Assembly: GCF_007990775.1 (NCBI RefSeq)
Contig: NZ_BJXB01000033.1
Coordinates: 1-53,814 of the forward strand
Length of the DNA stretch: 53,814 nt
Direction: 5' to 3'
Source of the DNA: Deinococcus cellulosilyticus NBRC 106333 = KACC 11606
GTDB taxonomy: Bacteria; Deinococcota; Deinococci; Deinococcales; Deinococcaceae
The translations under genes were made by a program, and so were the position numbers. Positions 1 to 8,442 of the stretch are shown piece after piece. Every line of letters starts with the position of its first letter. Position 1 is the stretch's first letter. Below the pieces are notes generated by a model that searched no databases, had not been told where the DNA came from, and saw only the letters and a program-made list of their open reading frames with translations.

Positions 1-83
1 CTGGTATAGGCAGCCCGCTCCTGCGGCGAGGTTTTGCCATTGATCTATTCAAAAATCCCCCCTGCTGATGCAAAGCCTCAATA

Positions 84-1658
84 ATGTCTTTCATGTACCG
101 TGTGCTGATCTGTGACGAAATGAACCCCGGCGAGCTGAACCATCAGGGGTTTGACATTGAATACATTCCGAACATGGCCCGGGAAGATGTCCTGCGCCGC
201 CTGCCTGAGTTTGATGCCCTGATCACCCGTTCCCGCACCCGTGTGGACCAGGAACTCCTGGACGCTGGAACGAAACTGCGTGTGGTGGGCCGGGGTGGGG
301 TGGGTGTGGACAACATCGACCTGGAGTATGCGTCCCGCAAGGGCATTCTGGTCCTGAACGCGCCCGAGTCCAACAACGTGTCTGCTGCAGAACTGGCGAT
401 TGCCCTCCTGCTGGCCTCTGCCCGTGGCCTGATCCGCACCCACACCAAAACGGTGAGTGGCGTGTGGGACCGCAAATTTCTTGGGGTGGAACTGAAAGAC
501 AAGACCCTGGGGATTGTCGGTCTGGGTCGCATTGGTTCCCTGGTGGCTGCCCGTGCCCTGGGCCTGAAGATGAAAGTGGTCGCCTTCGACCCTTACGTCA
601 CCGATGAGAAATTCAAGATGCTGGACGTGAAACGCGCCCAGACCCTGGATGAGCTTCTGGGTCAGGTGGATGCCCTCACCGTTCACACCCCCCTCACCGA
701 GGAAACCGAAGCCATGGTGGGTGCCCGTGAACTGGCCCTGCTGAAAAAAGGTGCCATTGTGGTGAATGCGGCCCGGGGCAACATCATCGAAGAGCAGGCC
801 CTGGTGGACGCTCTGCACAGCGGTCACCTGTTCGCTGCAGGCATCGACGTGTTCAAAGATGAGCCTCCGGCCAAAGACCACCCCTTCCTGACCGCGCCCA
901 ATCTGGCGATCACCGCCCACCTCGGGGCCAACACTGTGGAAGCCCAGGAGCGTGTGGGTGCAGAAATCGTGGACCGTGTGCTGGCCGCCCTCAAAGGGGA
1001 CGTGTCCAGAGGTGCAGTGAATGCCCCTGCCATGGACGCCCACACCCAGGAGGTCCTCGGGCCGTACCTGGAAATTGCCCGTAAGCTCGGCAAAATCCAG
1101 GGGCAACTGCTCCCTGGTGCCAACGATCTGGAAGTGGAGTTCTATGGGGAATTCCCCGCAGACACCACTCCCATCGTGACCAGTGTGCTGGTGGGCTACC
1201 TGAGCGGCACCACCGAAGAAGCCCCCAACATGATCAACGCCCGCGCCCTTGCCAAAGAGCGTGGCCTGCGCGTTGGAACCCGTGCTCTGGAAGAAGCCGA
1301 CTACTACCAGAACGAAATCCGCGTGATTGTCCGCCAGGGCGAGCGCAAGCGCACCGTGGGAGGAACCGCCTTCGGCAATGCACCCCGCCTGACCCGTCTG
1401 CGCAACTTCCGTGTGGAGCTTGAGCCCCAGGGTTACATCCTGATCTGCTCCAACATCGACAAGCCCGGTGCAGTGGCCGCCCTCTCCAACTACCTCGCCA
1501 GCCAGAACGTGAACATCGCAGGCATGGCCCTGGGCCGTTCCGAGAAAGGTGGAGAGGCCCTCTTCACCCTGACCCTGGACGACAAACTGAGCAGCCAGCA
1601 ACTCGAAGCCATCCGGGCCCTGGATGTGATTGAGAGCGCCTACCTCGTAGAGGTCTGA
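84..1658 (+). CDS. serA: D-3-phosphoglycerate dehydrogenase, long form
   Basis: Catalyses NAD-dependent oxidation of 3-phosphoglycerate, the first step of serine synthesis, in the cytosol. The 524-aa protein is the long SerA type: substrate-binding domain, Rossmann domain with GLGRIG at about 146-151, the catalytic set in NAARGN, DVFKDEPP and ITAHLGANT, then an intervening domain (about 325-450) and a C-terminal ACT domain (about 455-524) that in this family senses serine. ATG codons at 84 and 93 are both possible starts and no clear ribosome site separates them. It ends in a strong terminator. A class V aminotransferase lies about 1 kb downstream and could act in the same pathway, but the terminator and an opposing gene separate them. 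Family call is firm. Confidence 0.97.
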   Translation: MSFMYRVLICDEMNPGELNHQGFDIEYIPNMAREDVLRRLPEFDALITRSRTRVDQELLDAGTKLRVVGRGGVGVDNIDLEYASRKGILVLNAPESNNVSAAELAIALLLASARGLIRTHTKTVSGVWDRKFLGVELKDKTLGIVGLGRIGSLVAARALGLKMKVVAFDPYVTDEKFKMLDVKRAQTLDELLGQVDALTVHTPLTEETEAMVGARELALLKKGAIVVNAARGNIIEEQALVDALHSGHLFAAGIDVFKDEPPAKDHPFLTAPNLAITAHLGANTVEAQERVGAEIVDRVLAALKGDVSRGAVNAPAMDAHTQEVLGPYLEIARKLGKIQGQLLPGANDLEVEFYGEFPADTTPIVTSVLVGYLSGTTEEAPNMINARALAKERGLRVGTRALEEADYYQNEIRVIVRQGERKRTVGGTAFGNAPRLTRLRNFRVELEPQGYILICSNIDKPGAVAALSNYLASQNVNIAGMALGRSEKGGEALFTLTLDDKLSSQQLEAIRALDVIESAYLVEV

Positions 1659-1673
1659 AACCTACCGATGTCT

Positions 1674-1710
1674 AAGAACCTCTCCAGAATTCACTCTGGA
1701 GAGGTTCTTT
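1674..1710 (+). terminator. Rho-independent terminator of serA
   Basis: A perfect 15-bp stem, AAGAACCTCTCCAGA at 1674-1688 against 1695-1709 with a 6-nt loop, ends in a T run. It lies 16 nt after the serA stop. The opposing gene ends at 1764, so it may also block transcription coming from that side. Confidence 0.92.
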
Positions 1711-1763
1711 GCTGTAAAACAACAGCACAACCACTCAATGGACTGAAAGAGGGTATCCAGGGG

Positions 1764-2483
1764 TCAGGAGTGGGCGTCCAGGCCCCCGAAATGAATCAAC
1801 CTCGAAATCCGATAAAGGGCCTCCCGATGCAGATTTTGATGTTCTGGATCGTCTGATACTCTGGGATCTTTGAGATCACGGTCTGCCACCACCACAACAT
1901 GTTCCCGTGCAATTACAGAAACCAGATCCCTTGAAAGGTCTGGAAGCTCCTCTTGCAGTTGCCCCCAGAGTTTTTGATGGAAAACAAAAAAGGGTGAGGG
2001 AAGGCTGATCAGATCACCCATCCAGATGCCTGAGTCCTGATTCTGACTGTGCCATTCAGCTTCGTCGATTTCTGAGATGCAACGTCCAAAAGTGGGCTCC
2101 AGCAGATCAAACAGCGGGTAAAGTAAAGGCATCAGGGATTTCAGGACCGTCTGGTCTGGATCATCCGCATGCCATTCAGGAGAACGGACAGACATCAACA
2201 GATGTTCTTGTTTCTGGATCAGACAATGGTGGTCACCAGCGATAGAAAGGGAAATTGGATTCCGATGGTTGCTTTCAGTGGTCAGGGCCAGTTGGAAACC
2301 CTTGAATTTGTGGTGGCCTCTGGTCAGCTGTTTTGATTGTTTGATGAGGTTGTTCCTCGTGTGTCCTCTGAGGTCCAGTGTCCCGGGCAAAGCGCTGGTG
2401 TTGGATGCTGAAAGCAGTTTCTGTATTCTCTGAGGTAAGGTCTGGGTTTGCAAAAACAGCATCAATTCAAATCGATTGGACAT
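1764..2483 (-). CDS. hypothetical protein, 239 aa
   Basis: I do not recognise a family. The protein is soluble, without a signal peptide or membrane segment, and has a hydrophobic-acidic central region (about 115-170) containing a segment LMPLLYPLFDLLEPTFG. The start is ATG at 2483: it has no ribosome site, but a TAGGCT box lies exactly 6 nt upstream, the arrangement expected of a leaderless mRNA. It converges on serA and is divergent from the aminotransferase gene. Base composition is less GC-rich than serA, which could hint at transfer or relaxed selection. An expressed gene is likely because the frame is long and has a plausible promoter, but function is unknown. Confidence 0.6.
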   Translation of the reverse strand: MSNRFELMLFLQTQTLPQRIQKLLSASNTSALPGTLDLRGHTRNNLIKQSKQLTRGHHKFKGFQLALTTESNHRNPISLSIAGDHHCLIQKQEHLLMSVRSPEWHADDPDQTVLKSLMPLLYPLFDLLEPTFGRCISEIDEAEWHSQNQDSGIWMGDLISLPSPFFVFHQKLWGQLQEELPDLSRDLVSVIAREHVVVVADRDLKDPRVSDDPEHQNLHREALYRISRLIHFGGLDAHS

Positions 2484-2516
2484 GCATCAAGCCTAACAGG
2501 AGTGCCCTGATTATGC

Positions 2517-2551
2517 TTGACGAATAATGCATACTGGTATACACTGTATAC
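2517..2551 (+). promoter_or_regulatory. sigma70-type promoter with palindromic operator
   Basis: TTGACG (2517-2522), a 17-nt spacer and TACACT (2540-2545) make a good + strand promoter. The -10 box is embedded in the inverted repeat GTATAC-ACT-GTATAC (2537-2551), which looks like a repressor operator. The next + strand gene is the aminotransferase at 2709, so this would give a leader of about 157 nt. A GntR-type regulator is a guess only; none is encoded nearby. Confidence 0.5.
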
Positions 2552-2630
2552 ATCAGTCGCCCATTGAGGCGAATTTTTTGTTTTATTTCATCAACCAACA
2601 GAACGAACCAGAGGCCCGCTCCTGCAACCC

Positions 2631-2664
2631 CTTCTGCTTTTTGCCCTCGGCCTTCTGCCCTCTA
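2631..2664 (+). repeat. heptad repeat array (GCCCTCG family)
   Basis: Seven-base units GCCCTCG, GCCTTCT, GCCCTCT preceded by CTTCTGC. The same 7-bp period recurs at many intergenic sites in the window. Here the array lies between the promoter at 2517 and the aminotransferase start. Confidence 0.65.
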
Positions 2665-2696
2665 GTCTTTTTGTCCTTGTTACACCAATTCCTTGC

Positions 2697-2709
2697 TAGA
2701 CTCGGACCA
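2697..2709 (+). promoter_or_regulatory. probable leaderless promoter -10 box
   Basis: TAGACT at 2697-2702 ends 6 nt before the ATG at 2709, placing transcription start on the start codon. No ribosome-binding site precedes the ATG (CTCGGACC). No convincing -35 is seen at 17 nt. It would be an alternative to the upstream promoter at 2517. Confidence 0.5.
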
Positions 2710-3875
2710 TGAGCGCATTCAACCGTCCACGTCTGCTTGCCCCGGGTCCTGTGGAAGTCTCGCCGGACACCTTGCGCAGCCTGTCCCAGACCCAGATCCA
2801 CCACCGCACTCCTGAGGCCCGAAAAGCCGTTCTGGAAGCCAGAGAGAACCTCTCAAAACTCCTCGGAACCGATTTTGAGGTGCTGATCACCACCACCTCC
2901 GGGACCGGTGCTTTCGAGGCAGCCATTGTGAGCCTGCTGGAAGATGGAGCAGAAGTGGTGTGTGCCGAGGCCGGAAAATTCGGCAAACGCTGGGGCCAGA
3001 TGGCCGAGAAGCTCGGTTATGGCGTGACTTACGTCAGCACCGAGTGGGGCAAGGCCCTCAGACCGGATGACGTTGCTGCTGCCGTGGAAGGCAAAAAAGC
3101 CCTGTTCATCACCCACAGTGAAACCAGCACAGGGGTGCTGCATGACCTTCAGGCCATTGCAAAAGCCGTGCGTGCGGTGAACCCTGACCTCCTGATCTAT
3201 GTGGACGCTGTGACCAGCTTTGCGGTGGCTGAACTCCGCCCCACAGAGTGGGACCTGGATGTGATTGTTTCCGGTTCCCAGAAAGGTGTCGCTGCCCCTC
3301 CCGGCCTGGGTTTTGCCATGCTGTCCCCCAGGGCACTGGAGGTGCTGAATTCTGGCAAGGCCAATCCCAGACGCTATTACCTGGACCTCGCCAAGGAGCT
3401 GAAGAGCCAGAAGAACGGCGAGACCGCCCAGACCCCGGCCATCAACCTGATTCAGGCCCTGAATGTCAGCACATCCCGACTGGTCAGCATCCCTCTGGAA
3501 GACCTGTGGACCGAGAAGGAAAAAATGAACAATGCCCTGGTGGCCGCAGGTCTGGCCCTGGGCTGCACCAACTTCGCAGAACGGGTGTCTCCTGCGACGG
3601 CTGCACTGGTGCCCCCTGCTCCCCTCAGTGGAAAGCAGGTTGCTGATGCCATGAAGGCCAGAGGCGCACGTGCGGCTGCAGGTCAGGACGCCTTCAAGGA
3701 CAGCATGTTCCGCATTTCCCTGATGGGCTATTACGACCGCTATGATGCGCTGGCTGTGGCTGGAATTCTGGAAGATGTCTTCGCTGGCCTGGGTGTGCAA
3801 TTTGAACGTGGAGTGGCTGTAAAAGCAGCCTGGGACGCCCTGAAGAATGCTGCGCCTGAACTGGTGAGCAAGTAA
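2709..3875 (+). CDS. class V aminotransferase (serine/alanine-glyoxylate type)
   Basis: PLP-dependent transaminase of the alanine-glyoxylate / serine-pyruvate group, 388 aa, normal length. The N-terminal LLAPGPVEVSP and HHRTPE segments are typical substrate-loop elements, VDAVTS holds the cofactor-contacting Asp, and the PLP lysine is K192 in SGSQKGV. In Deinococcota and related lineages such enzymes can serve glyoxylate, serine or phosphoserine metabolism. The serA gene about 1 kb upstream favours a serine role, but that is inference. The start is ATG 2709, with a -10-like box 6 nt upstream and no ribosome site. A heptad repeat begins directly after the TAA. Confidence 0.92.
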   Translation: MSAFNRPRLLAPGPVEVSPDTLRSLSQTQIHHRTPEARKAVLEARENLSKLLGTDFEVLITTTSGTGAFEAAIVSLLEDGAEVVCAEAGKFGKRWGQMAEKLGYGVTYVSTEWGKALRPDDVAAAVEGKKALFITHSETSTGVLHDLQAIAKAVRAVNPDLLIYVDAVTSFAVAELRPTEWDLDVIVSGSQKGVAAPPGLGFAMLSPRALEVLNSGKANPRRYYLDLAKELKSQKNGETAQTPAINLIQALNVSTSRLVSIPLEDLWTEKEKMNNALVAAGLALGCTNFAERVSPATAALVPPAPLSGKQVADAMKARGARAAAGQDAFKDSMFRISLMGYYDRYDALAVAGILEDVFAGLGVQFERGVAVKAAWDALKNAAPELVSK

Positions 3876-3892
3876 GCAGAAGGCAGAAGGCA
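3876..3892 (+). repeat. heptad repeat (GCAGAAG x2)
   Basis: Two exact GCAGAAG units and a partial third begin on the base after the aminotransferase stop codon. They match the period and position of other gene-end arrays in the window. Confidence 0.6.
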
Positions 3893-3934
3893 CGGCGATG
3901 TTGCCTTCTGCTCTGTCTTGACCCTACTACGCGC

Positions 3935-5539
3935 TCACGGGACGGCCCGTTTCGCGCTGGGTCGCTCGGCCCTCGGCCCTCGGCTTCTTTTGATTGGCGC
4001 AGGCAGGTCATTGAGCAGCGACAAAGGAGCCTCAACCAGCACCCTGGAATTCAGCCAGACCCGGTAAGCTCCCGGTTTTCCGGTCTGGTCGTCGATTCTG
4101 GCAGCATCCTCCGGGTGGTAATGCCACCCCTGATGCACCCCGTGGTAGGCCAGCAGATCAAGGGCCTGCTCGAAGCGTTTCACGGCTCTGGAGTGGTGCC
4201 CCTGTCCATGCAGAAGTTCGGTTTCATGCAGCAGACAGGAGCGCTCCAGCAGCCTTTGGATGGTGAGGGTTTTCTGCTTGCGCCTGAGGTCCGGGCGGTC
4301 TGGTTCAGGCTGGCGGTCCTCCCGATACAGGTAGGCCAGTTCTGTCCCGATCTGTTTGGCCCACAGGGCAGAGGCAGGCCTTGAGGGCAGTTCCAGCAGG
4401 CTTCTGAAGATGCGGGCATAACTCTTCTCGAACAGCCTGGCCCATTCTCCAAGGGCCAGATGCCAGCGGAGGTAGAACACCTCACCTTCCAGTTCTCTGG
4501 GCTGGTCTTTTTCCATCACGGCCAGCACACGCATGGTTTTCTGGTCTTTGAGGGAGCGGTAAACCCTTTTGTGCTGTCCAGTGTCTGCTTCGAGTGTGCG
4601 GGCTTCCGGGGTGATGGTCATCCAGAGCCTCTCCAGATGCCCGAGGGCCTGTGCAATTTCCTGAAGTTGCTGGGGTCTGAAGCCACCTCTGGGGTGGGGT
4701 TTGAAGCCCATGGCCTTGCCCAGTTCCCGCAAGTCCAGGGTGAGGGTGCGGTAGATGCCACTCTGGCCTTCTTCCAGAGCAAGGGCCAGCAGCAACCTCC
4801 ACACGTCCCCAGTTCTGGGGTCCAGGGTGTGAATGAGCCCTTCCAGATCGGCAAGCTTCAACCCATCCTGCTGGTACTCAAGTTGCAGGCCGTGGGTGAC
4901 TGTTTGCGGGTAGCGGGGCAGGTCCTGCAGGCTCCAGCCCTCTGCGCTGCGCATTGCCCGGTCAATCATCTGGTAGGGACGGGCAGAGAGCACCTTGAGG
5001 TAAGGGTCTTTTGCGGTTCTGGTCGGAAAATCATAATGGTCTTTCAGCCACCCGGGAAGCCTGGGAGGAAGGCGGTAGTATCCTCCTCCGGTCTGGCTGC
5101 GAATGTGGATGATCCTTTCCTGCCACAGCAGGTTTCGCAGCTTTTCCAGGTAGGCGTCGCGGGCTTCCCGAAAATGCTGCAGTTCCTGGGCCAGCACGGG
5201 ATCTTCAGGGAGGGCCATGCGAAAAACAGTGCCCTCATCGTCAGCGTTCTCCATTTCCCAGCGCAGCAGTCTGGCACTCCGGTCGGGAACGATGGGAAGT
5301 TCCGGGTGGTACAGCAGGTGGGTCAGGTTTTCTGCGGGCACCTGCTTTGCGTGGTCCATCACCCACAAAGAGGCCCTTGCAGGGGGGAACCACTCTGCAA
5401 GCGGATGGATCTGGCCTCCACTGCTCTGAAACAGGTTCTCATAGACCTGCAGGGTGAGCTGCACGTTCTCCTCACTGAAGCCCTGCAACATCCACCAGCG
5501 CCCCATCACCTCCTGCATGTCTTTCAGGGTGGGTTCCAT
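3935..5539 (-). CDS. uncharacterised 534-aa protein, possible winged-helix DNA-binding
   Basis: I do not recognise the family with certainty. The protein is soluble, arginine- and tryptophan-rich and mainly helical. Residues about 230-290 (a tract around DLRELGKAMGFKPHPRGGF and the following QQLQEIAQAL) resemble the winged-helix region of plasmid/phage replication initiators, but this is a weak visual resemblance. It starts 3 nt after the stop of the upstream PQQ-propeller gene, so the two are probably cotranscribed. The last about 15 residues (SRGPRAERP and following) are encoded by a GCCCTCG heptad array, so the native C-terminus appears to have been extended by a repeat. Confidence 0.7.
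   Translation of the reverse strand: MEPTLKDMQEVMGRWWMLQGFSEENVQLTLQVYENLFQSSGGQIHPLAEWFPPARASLWVMDHAKQVPAENLTHLLYHPELPIVPDRSARLLRWEMENADDEGTVFRMALPEDPVLAQELQHFREARDAYLEKLRNLLWQERIIHIRSQTGGGYYRLPPRLPGWLKDHYDFPTRTAKDPYLKVLSARPYQMIDRAMRSAEGWSLQDLPRYPQTVTHGLQLEYQQDGLKLADLEGLIHTLDPRTGDVWRLLLALALEEGQSGIYRTLTLDLRELGKAMGFKPHPRGGFRPQQLQEIAQALGHLERLWMTITPEARTLEADTGQHKRVYRSLKDQKTMRVLAVMEKDQPRELEGEVFYLRWHLALGEWARLFEKSYARIFRSLLELPSRPASALWAKQIGTELAYLYREDRQPEPDRPDLRRKQKTLTIQRLLERSCLLHETELLHGQGHHSRAVKRFEQALDLLAYHGVHQGWHYHPEDAARIDDQTGKPGAYRVWLNSRVLVEAPLSLLNDLPAPIKRSRGPRAERPSAKRAVP
3961..3991 (-). repeat. heptad repeat array inside a gene end
   Basis: Units GTCGCTC, GGCCCTC, GGCCCTC, GGCTTCT on the + strand. 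In the minus-strand gene they encode the basic tail containing SRGPRAERP. Same family as the arrays at 8234, 8415 and 9665. Confidence 0.7.
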
Positions 5540-5542
5540 GCC

Positions 5543-6670
5543 TCAGTGTAGGGCGTAGAGAAAGCCATCATCGCTGCCGATGTACAGCTCATTCCCGAAA
5601 GGCACCGGACTGCTGACCACATGATCTCCGGTGGTGAATTTCCATTTCAGCTGCCCTGTGCTGCGGTCCACTCCGTACACCGTGTTGTCGTAACTGCCTG
5701 TGAAGACCATGGAAGGGGTCACTGCGGGGGAGGAGAACAGGTACCCATCGGTGTTGTAGGCCCACACTTTCGCTCCAGTGTCCGCTTTGATGGCATACAG
5801 GTTGTGGCTGTCTGACCCTCCGATGTAAACCATGCCCTGATCGTAAGCAGGGGAAGAGGGCACCCAGGAGGGAGAATCTGGAAAGACCCAGAGGGATTCT
5901 CCATTTTTCAGGTCGATGCCCTGGGCACTGGTGCTGCCCCTGAGGCCCACAAAGAAGTTCTTGCCATCGGTGGATGCGGTGCTCTGGCCAATGTTGAAGA
6001 TGATCCGGGTCCACTGCACCTCCCCGGTCTTTCTGTCCAGGCTGTAAAAGTTCTTGTCGTACCCGGCGACAATCAACTGGTCTCCCACCACTGTGGGTGT
6101 GGAACGCATGGGGGATTTTGCAGGAAGCTGAGATTTCCAGACTTCTGTTCCTGTGGCGGCATCCACCGCATAAACTGCGCCCATGTCGCTCCCGATGTAC
6201 AGGATGCCATTTTCGATCACCGGAGAGGAACTGAAGAAATCCCATTCATCATAGGGATAGATCTGCTCTGCATCAAGTTGCAGTTTCCAGATGGGCTGTC
6301 CGGTCTGCTGGTCCAGGGCATAAAGGTACCCGTCATGTCCGCCAAAGTACACTTTGCCGTCTTGCACGGTGGCAGAGGAGTTGATGGGGGCGGTGGTCTG
6401 GTGCTTCCAGAGCAGTTCCCCAGAATCCCGCTTCACCGCGTAGAAGGTGCCGTCATTGCTGCCAAAATAGAGCGCATCTGCAGTCACTGCAGGGGTGGAC
6501 CGCACAGGACCGCCCGTCTGGAACTTCCATTTCACCCCCTGCAGGGTTTCGGGACCGCTGGTCTGGTAGGTGCCAGAGTGCCGGGCATCTCCTCGAAAAG
6601 TCAGGCTCTGGGCATGGGCTAAGGGCAGGGCAAGCAGCAGGGTCAGGATCAGTTGTTTCATGTCCAACAT
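5543..6670 (-). CDS. secreted PQQ-like beta-propeller protein
   Basis: 375 aa with a signal peptide (MKQ, hydrophobic LILTLLLALPLA, cleavage near AHA-QS) followed by seven or so propeller repeats of the PQQ/BamB type, visible as recurring G-x-L/V-Y-x-G/A-S-x-D-G and A-x-D-x-x-T-G-x-x-x-W units. Such proteins are extracytoplasmic scaffolds (BamB) or dehydrogenase-like propellers. No enzyme residues for a true PQQ dehydrogenase are evident, so a scaffold or binding role is more likely. ATG codons at 6670 and 6661 both precede a complete signal peptide. It is followed 3 nt later by the 534-aa gene. Confidence 0.85.
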   Translation of the reverse strand: MLDMKQLILTLLLALPLAHAQSLTFRGDARHSGTYQTSGPETLQGVKWKFQTGGPVRSTPAVTADALYFGSNDGTFYAVKRDSGELLWKHQTTAPINSSATVQDGKVYFGGHDGYLYALDQQTGQPIWKLQLDAEQIYPYDEWDFFSSSPVIENGILYIGSDMGAVYAVDAATGTEVWKSQLPAKSPMRSTPTVVGDQLIVAGYDKNFYSLDRKTGEVQWTRIIFNIGQSTASTDGKNFFVGLRGSTSAQGIDLKNGESLWVFPDSPSWVPSSPAYDQGMVYIGGSDSHNLYAIKADTGAKVWAYNTDGYLFSSPAVTPSMVFTGSYDNTVYGVDRSTGQLKWKFTTGDHVVSSPVPFGNELYIGSDDGFLYALH

Positions 6671-7025
6671 TTTCCCAGACGGCCATTTTTCTGAATTTTT
6701 TCAATGTGGAGTTCTCTGGTTCTGGTTAGAAGATGTTTTTCTTTGCAGGACAGCTTTCCATGCTGCAAACTTAGCCACCTGATGTGGGGAAGCAGACCTG
6801 CAGGTGGGGGAGGAGTTCGCCATCTGGCGTACATTGAACTCCTCAGGCACTTTTTCTATGCTGAGACATGCGCTTCCCCCCCTGGTAACCTTCACAGTCC
6901 CACAACCTGGGCCGGGTCTCCATCCCACTTTCAAGGGATGGTGCAGAAACATGCACCGGGCTTTCCCCTCCTGAGCCAGAAGACAGACAGGCATCTGACT
7001 TCAGGCATCTCACAGAGGGGAAAAC
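6671..7025. other. 355-nt divergent intergenic region with structured leader
   Basis: It holds the MFS promoter (6834-6862), an inverted repeat GAGGAGTTC (6810-6818) / GAACTCCTC (6836-6844) overlapping its -35 box, and a leader stem-loop CCATCCC (6920-6926) / GGGATGG (6935-6941). No known riboswitch class is recognised and no convincing coding sequence is present. Confidence 0.5.
6834..6862 (+). promoter_or_regulatory. promoter of the MFS gene
   Basis: TTGAAC (6834-6839), exact 17-nt spacer, TATGCT (6857-6862). The -35 lies in the right arm of a 9-bp inverted repeat (6810-6844), a candidate regulator site. The leader to the ATG at 7026 would be about 157 nt. Confidence 0.55.
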
Positions 7026-8225
7026 ATGAAACCGACAGCAAAGAAAAAAACGGAATCTGGCCTGATGCTGCTGATGGCAGCGATCAGCATTGAATTCATG
7101 GACGAACTGGTGGATGGGGTGAGCGGAGCCGCATGGCCCCTCATCCAGCAGGATCTGTCTCTCTCCTACCTGCAGGTGGGCATTCTGCTGGGTGCCCCGG
7201 CACTGCTTGCCAACCTGATCGAGCCCATCCTCAGCCTCCTGGCAGATCTGGGATGGAGGAGAAGGCTGCTGTTGTGGGGAGGGGTGGGCTACACCATCGG
7301 CATGGCCCTGATTGCCATGGTGGGTGGTTTCTGGGGACTGCTGGCGGCAATGGTGCTGTATTACCCTGCATCAGGCATGTTCGTGAACCTGATGCAGGCG
7401 GCCTGGATGGATGCAGAGCCCGAAAGGCGGGAGCAGAACATGGCAAAGTGGGCCCTGGCAGGCTCAGTGGGCAATGTGCTGGGACCTCTGTTGATCAGCT
7501 TCCTTGCTTTTCTGGGTCTGGGCTGGCGGCCCGGGTTCGTCTTGCTGGCCGTCCTGATGGGACTTGCCCTTTGGTTTGCCTTCCGCATCCGTCACCTGCT
7601 GGAAGAACCCGCACCTCCCACAGAACAGGAAACCCTGCTTGAGGGTCTGAAAGGGGCAGGTCAGGCCCTGCTGAAAAAAGACGTGCGGCTGTACCTGATC
7701 CTGCTGGAATTCGCCAACCTGATGCTGGACATCTTCCGGGGTTTCATCGCCCTGTATTTCGTGGATGTGGTGGGCACAGGAGAAGCACAGGCCGCCCTGG
7801 CCGTCACTGTCCTGACCGGAGTGGGCCTGCTGGGAGATGCCCTGGTGGTGCCCCTGCTGGAAAGGGTTTCTGGTCTGGCCTACATGCGGGTCAGTGTGGT
7901 CCTGATCCTGCTGCTCTTCCCAATTTTCATGCTCACTCCAGGACTTGTGCCCAAACTTGTCCTGCTGGGCCTTCTGGGCATCCTGACCTCAGGCTGGTAC
8001 GCAATCCTGCAGGCCCGACTGTACGCCAGCCTTCCCGAAAAAAGTGGCACAGTTCTGGCCCTGGGAAGCATTGCAGGACTTGTGGGAGGTCTTTTCCCTC
8101 TCCTGCTGGGGGCCTGGGCGCAACTGTACGGCCTGAACTCGGCCATGTGGCTCCTGATTGCAGGACCTGTGGTTTTGCTGCTGGGGTTGCCTGCAAGGGA
8201 CCGGATGCTGGGGAAGGGGGTGTGA
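7026..8225 (+). CDS. major facilitator superfamily transporter
   Basis: 399 aa with about 12 hydrophobic segments and a basic loop LGWRRRLLL after the second segment at the position of the MFS motif A, within DLGWRRR. Expected in the inner membrane as a secondary transporter. Substrate cannot be read from the sequence; the acidic first helix (EFMDELVDGV) may matter for proton coupling. The start is supported by AGAGGGG 6 nt upstream of the ATG. A GCCGAGG heptad array lies just after the stop, and the gene is convergent with the peroxidase gene. Confidence 0.88.
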   Translation: MKPTAKKKTESGLMLLMAAISIEFMDELVDGVSGAAWPLIQQDLSLSYLQVGILLGAPALLANLIEPILSLLADLGWRRRLLLWGGVGYTIGMALIAMVGGFWGLLAAMVLYYPASGMFVNLMQAAWMDAEPERREQNMAKWALAGSVGNVLGPLLISFLAFLGLGWRPGFVLLAVLMGLALWFAFRIRHLLEEPAPPTEQETLLEGLKGAGQALLKKDVRLYLILLEFANLMLDIFRGFIALYFVDVVGTGEAQAALAVTVLTGVGLLGDALVVPLLERVSGLAYMRVSVVLILLLFPIFMLTPGLVPKLVLLGLLGILTSGWYAILQARLYASLPEKSGTVLALGSIAGLVGGLFPLLLGAWAQLYGLNSAMWLLIAGPVVLLLGLPARDRMLGKGV

Positions 8226-8233
8226 GGACAGCT

Positions 8234-8268
8234 GCCGAGGGCCGAGAGCCGAGGGCTGAGGGCTTTTT
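8234..8268 (+). repeat. heptad repeat array (GCCGAGG family)
   Basis: Five consecutive 7-bp units, GCCGAGG, GCCGAGA, GCCGAGG, GCTGAGG, GCTTTTT, 8 nt after the MFS stop. An inverted copy of the same family lies at 8415-8442 at the end of the convergent peroxidase gene. Confidence 0.75.
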
Positions 8269-8414
8269 AAGCCCTGGCAGTTGCGTTTCTGGTGTTGGCT
8301 GATGAATGAAGGAAACCATGGCTGTTCTGGTAAATCTCATTTCTGTCGATTGGGCCGGGCTGTTGGCCTGCCCTACGATGTGGCCCAGATTTCGCATCCT
8401 GCTCTGGGCTTTTT

Positions 8415-8442
8415 GCCCTCGGCCCTCGGCTCTTGGCCCTTC
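8415..8442 (-). repeat. heptad repeat array at peroxidase stop
   Basis: GCCCTCG, GCCCTCG, GCTCTTG, GCCCTTC on the + strand, ending at the TGA of the minus-strand peroxidase gene (8441-8443). Relative to its gene it has the same polarity as the MFS array. Confidence 0.75.

Noticed and set aside
78..1601. 507-codon open frame antisense to serA
   Set aside because: It is the high-GC complement of a firmly identified gene; its translation is low-complexity His/Gly-rich and has no family features.
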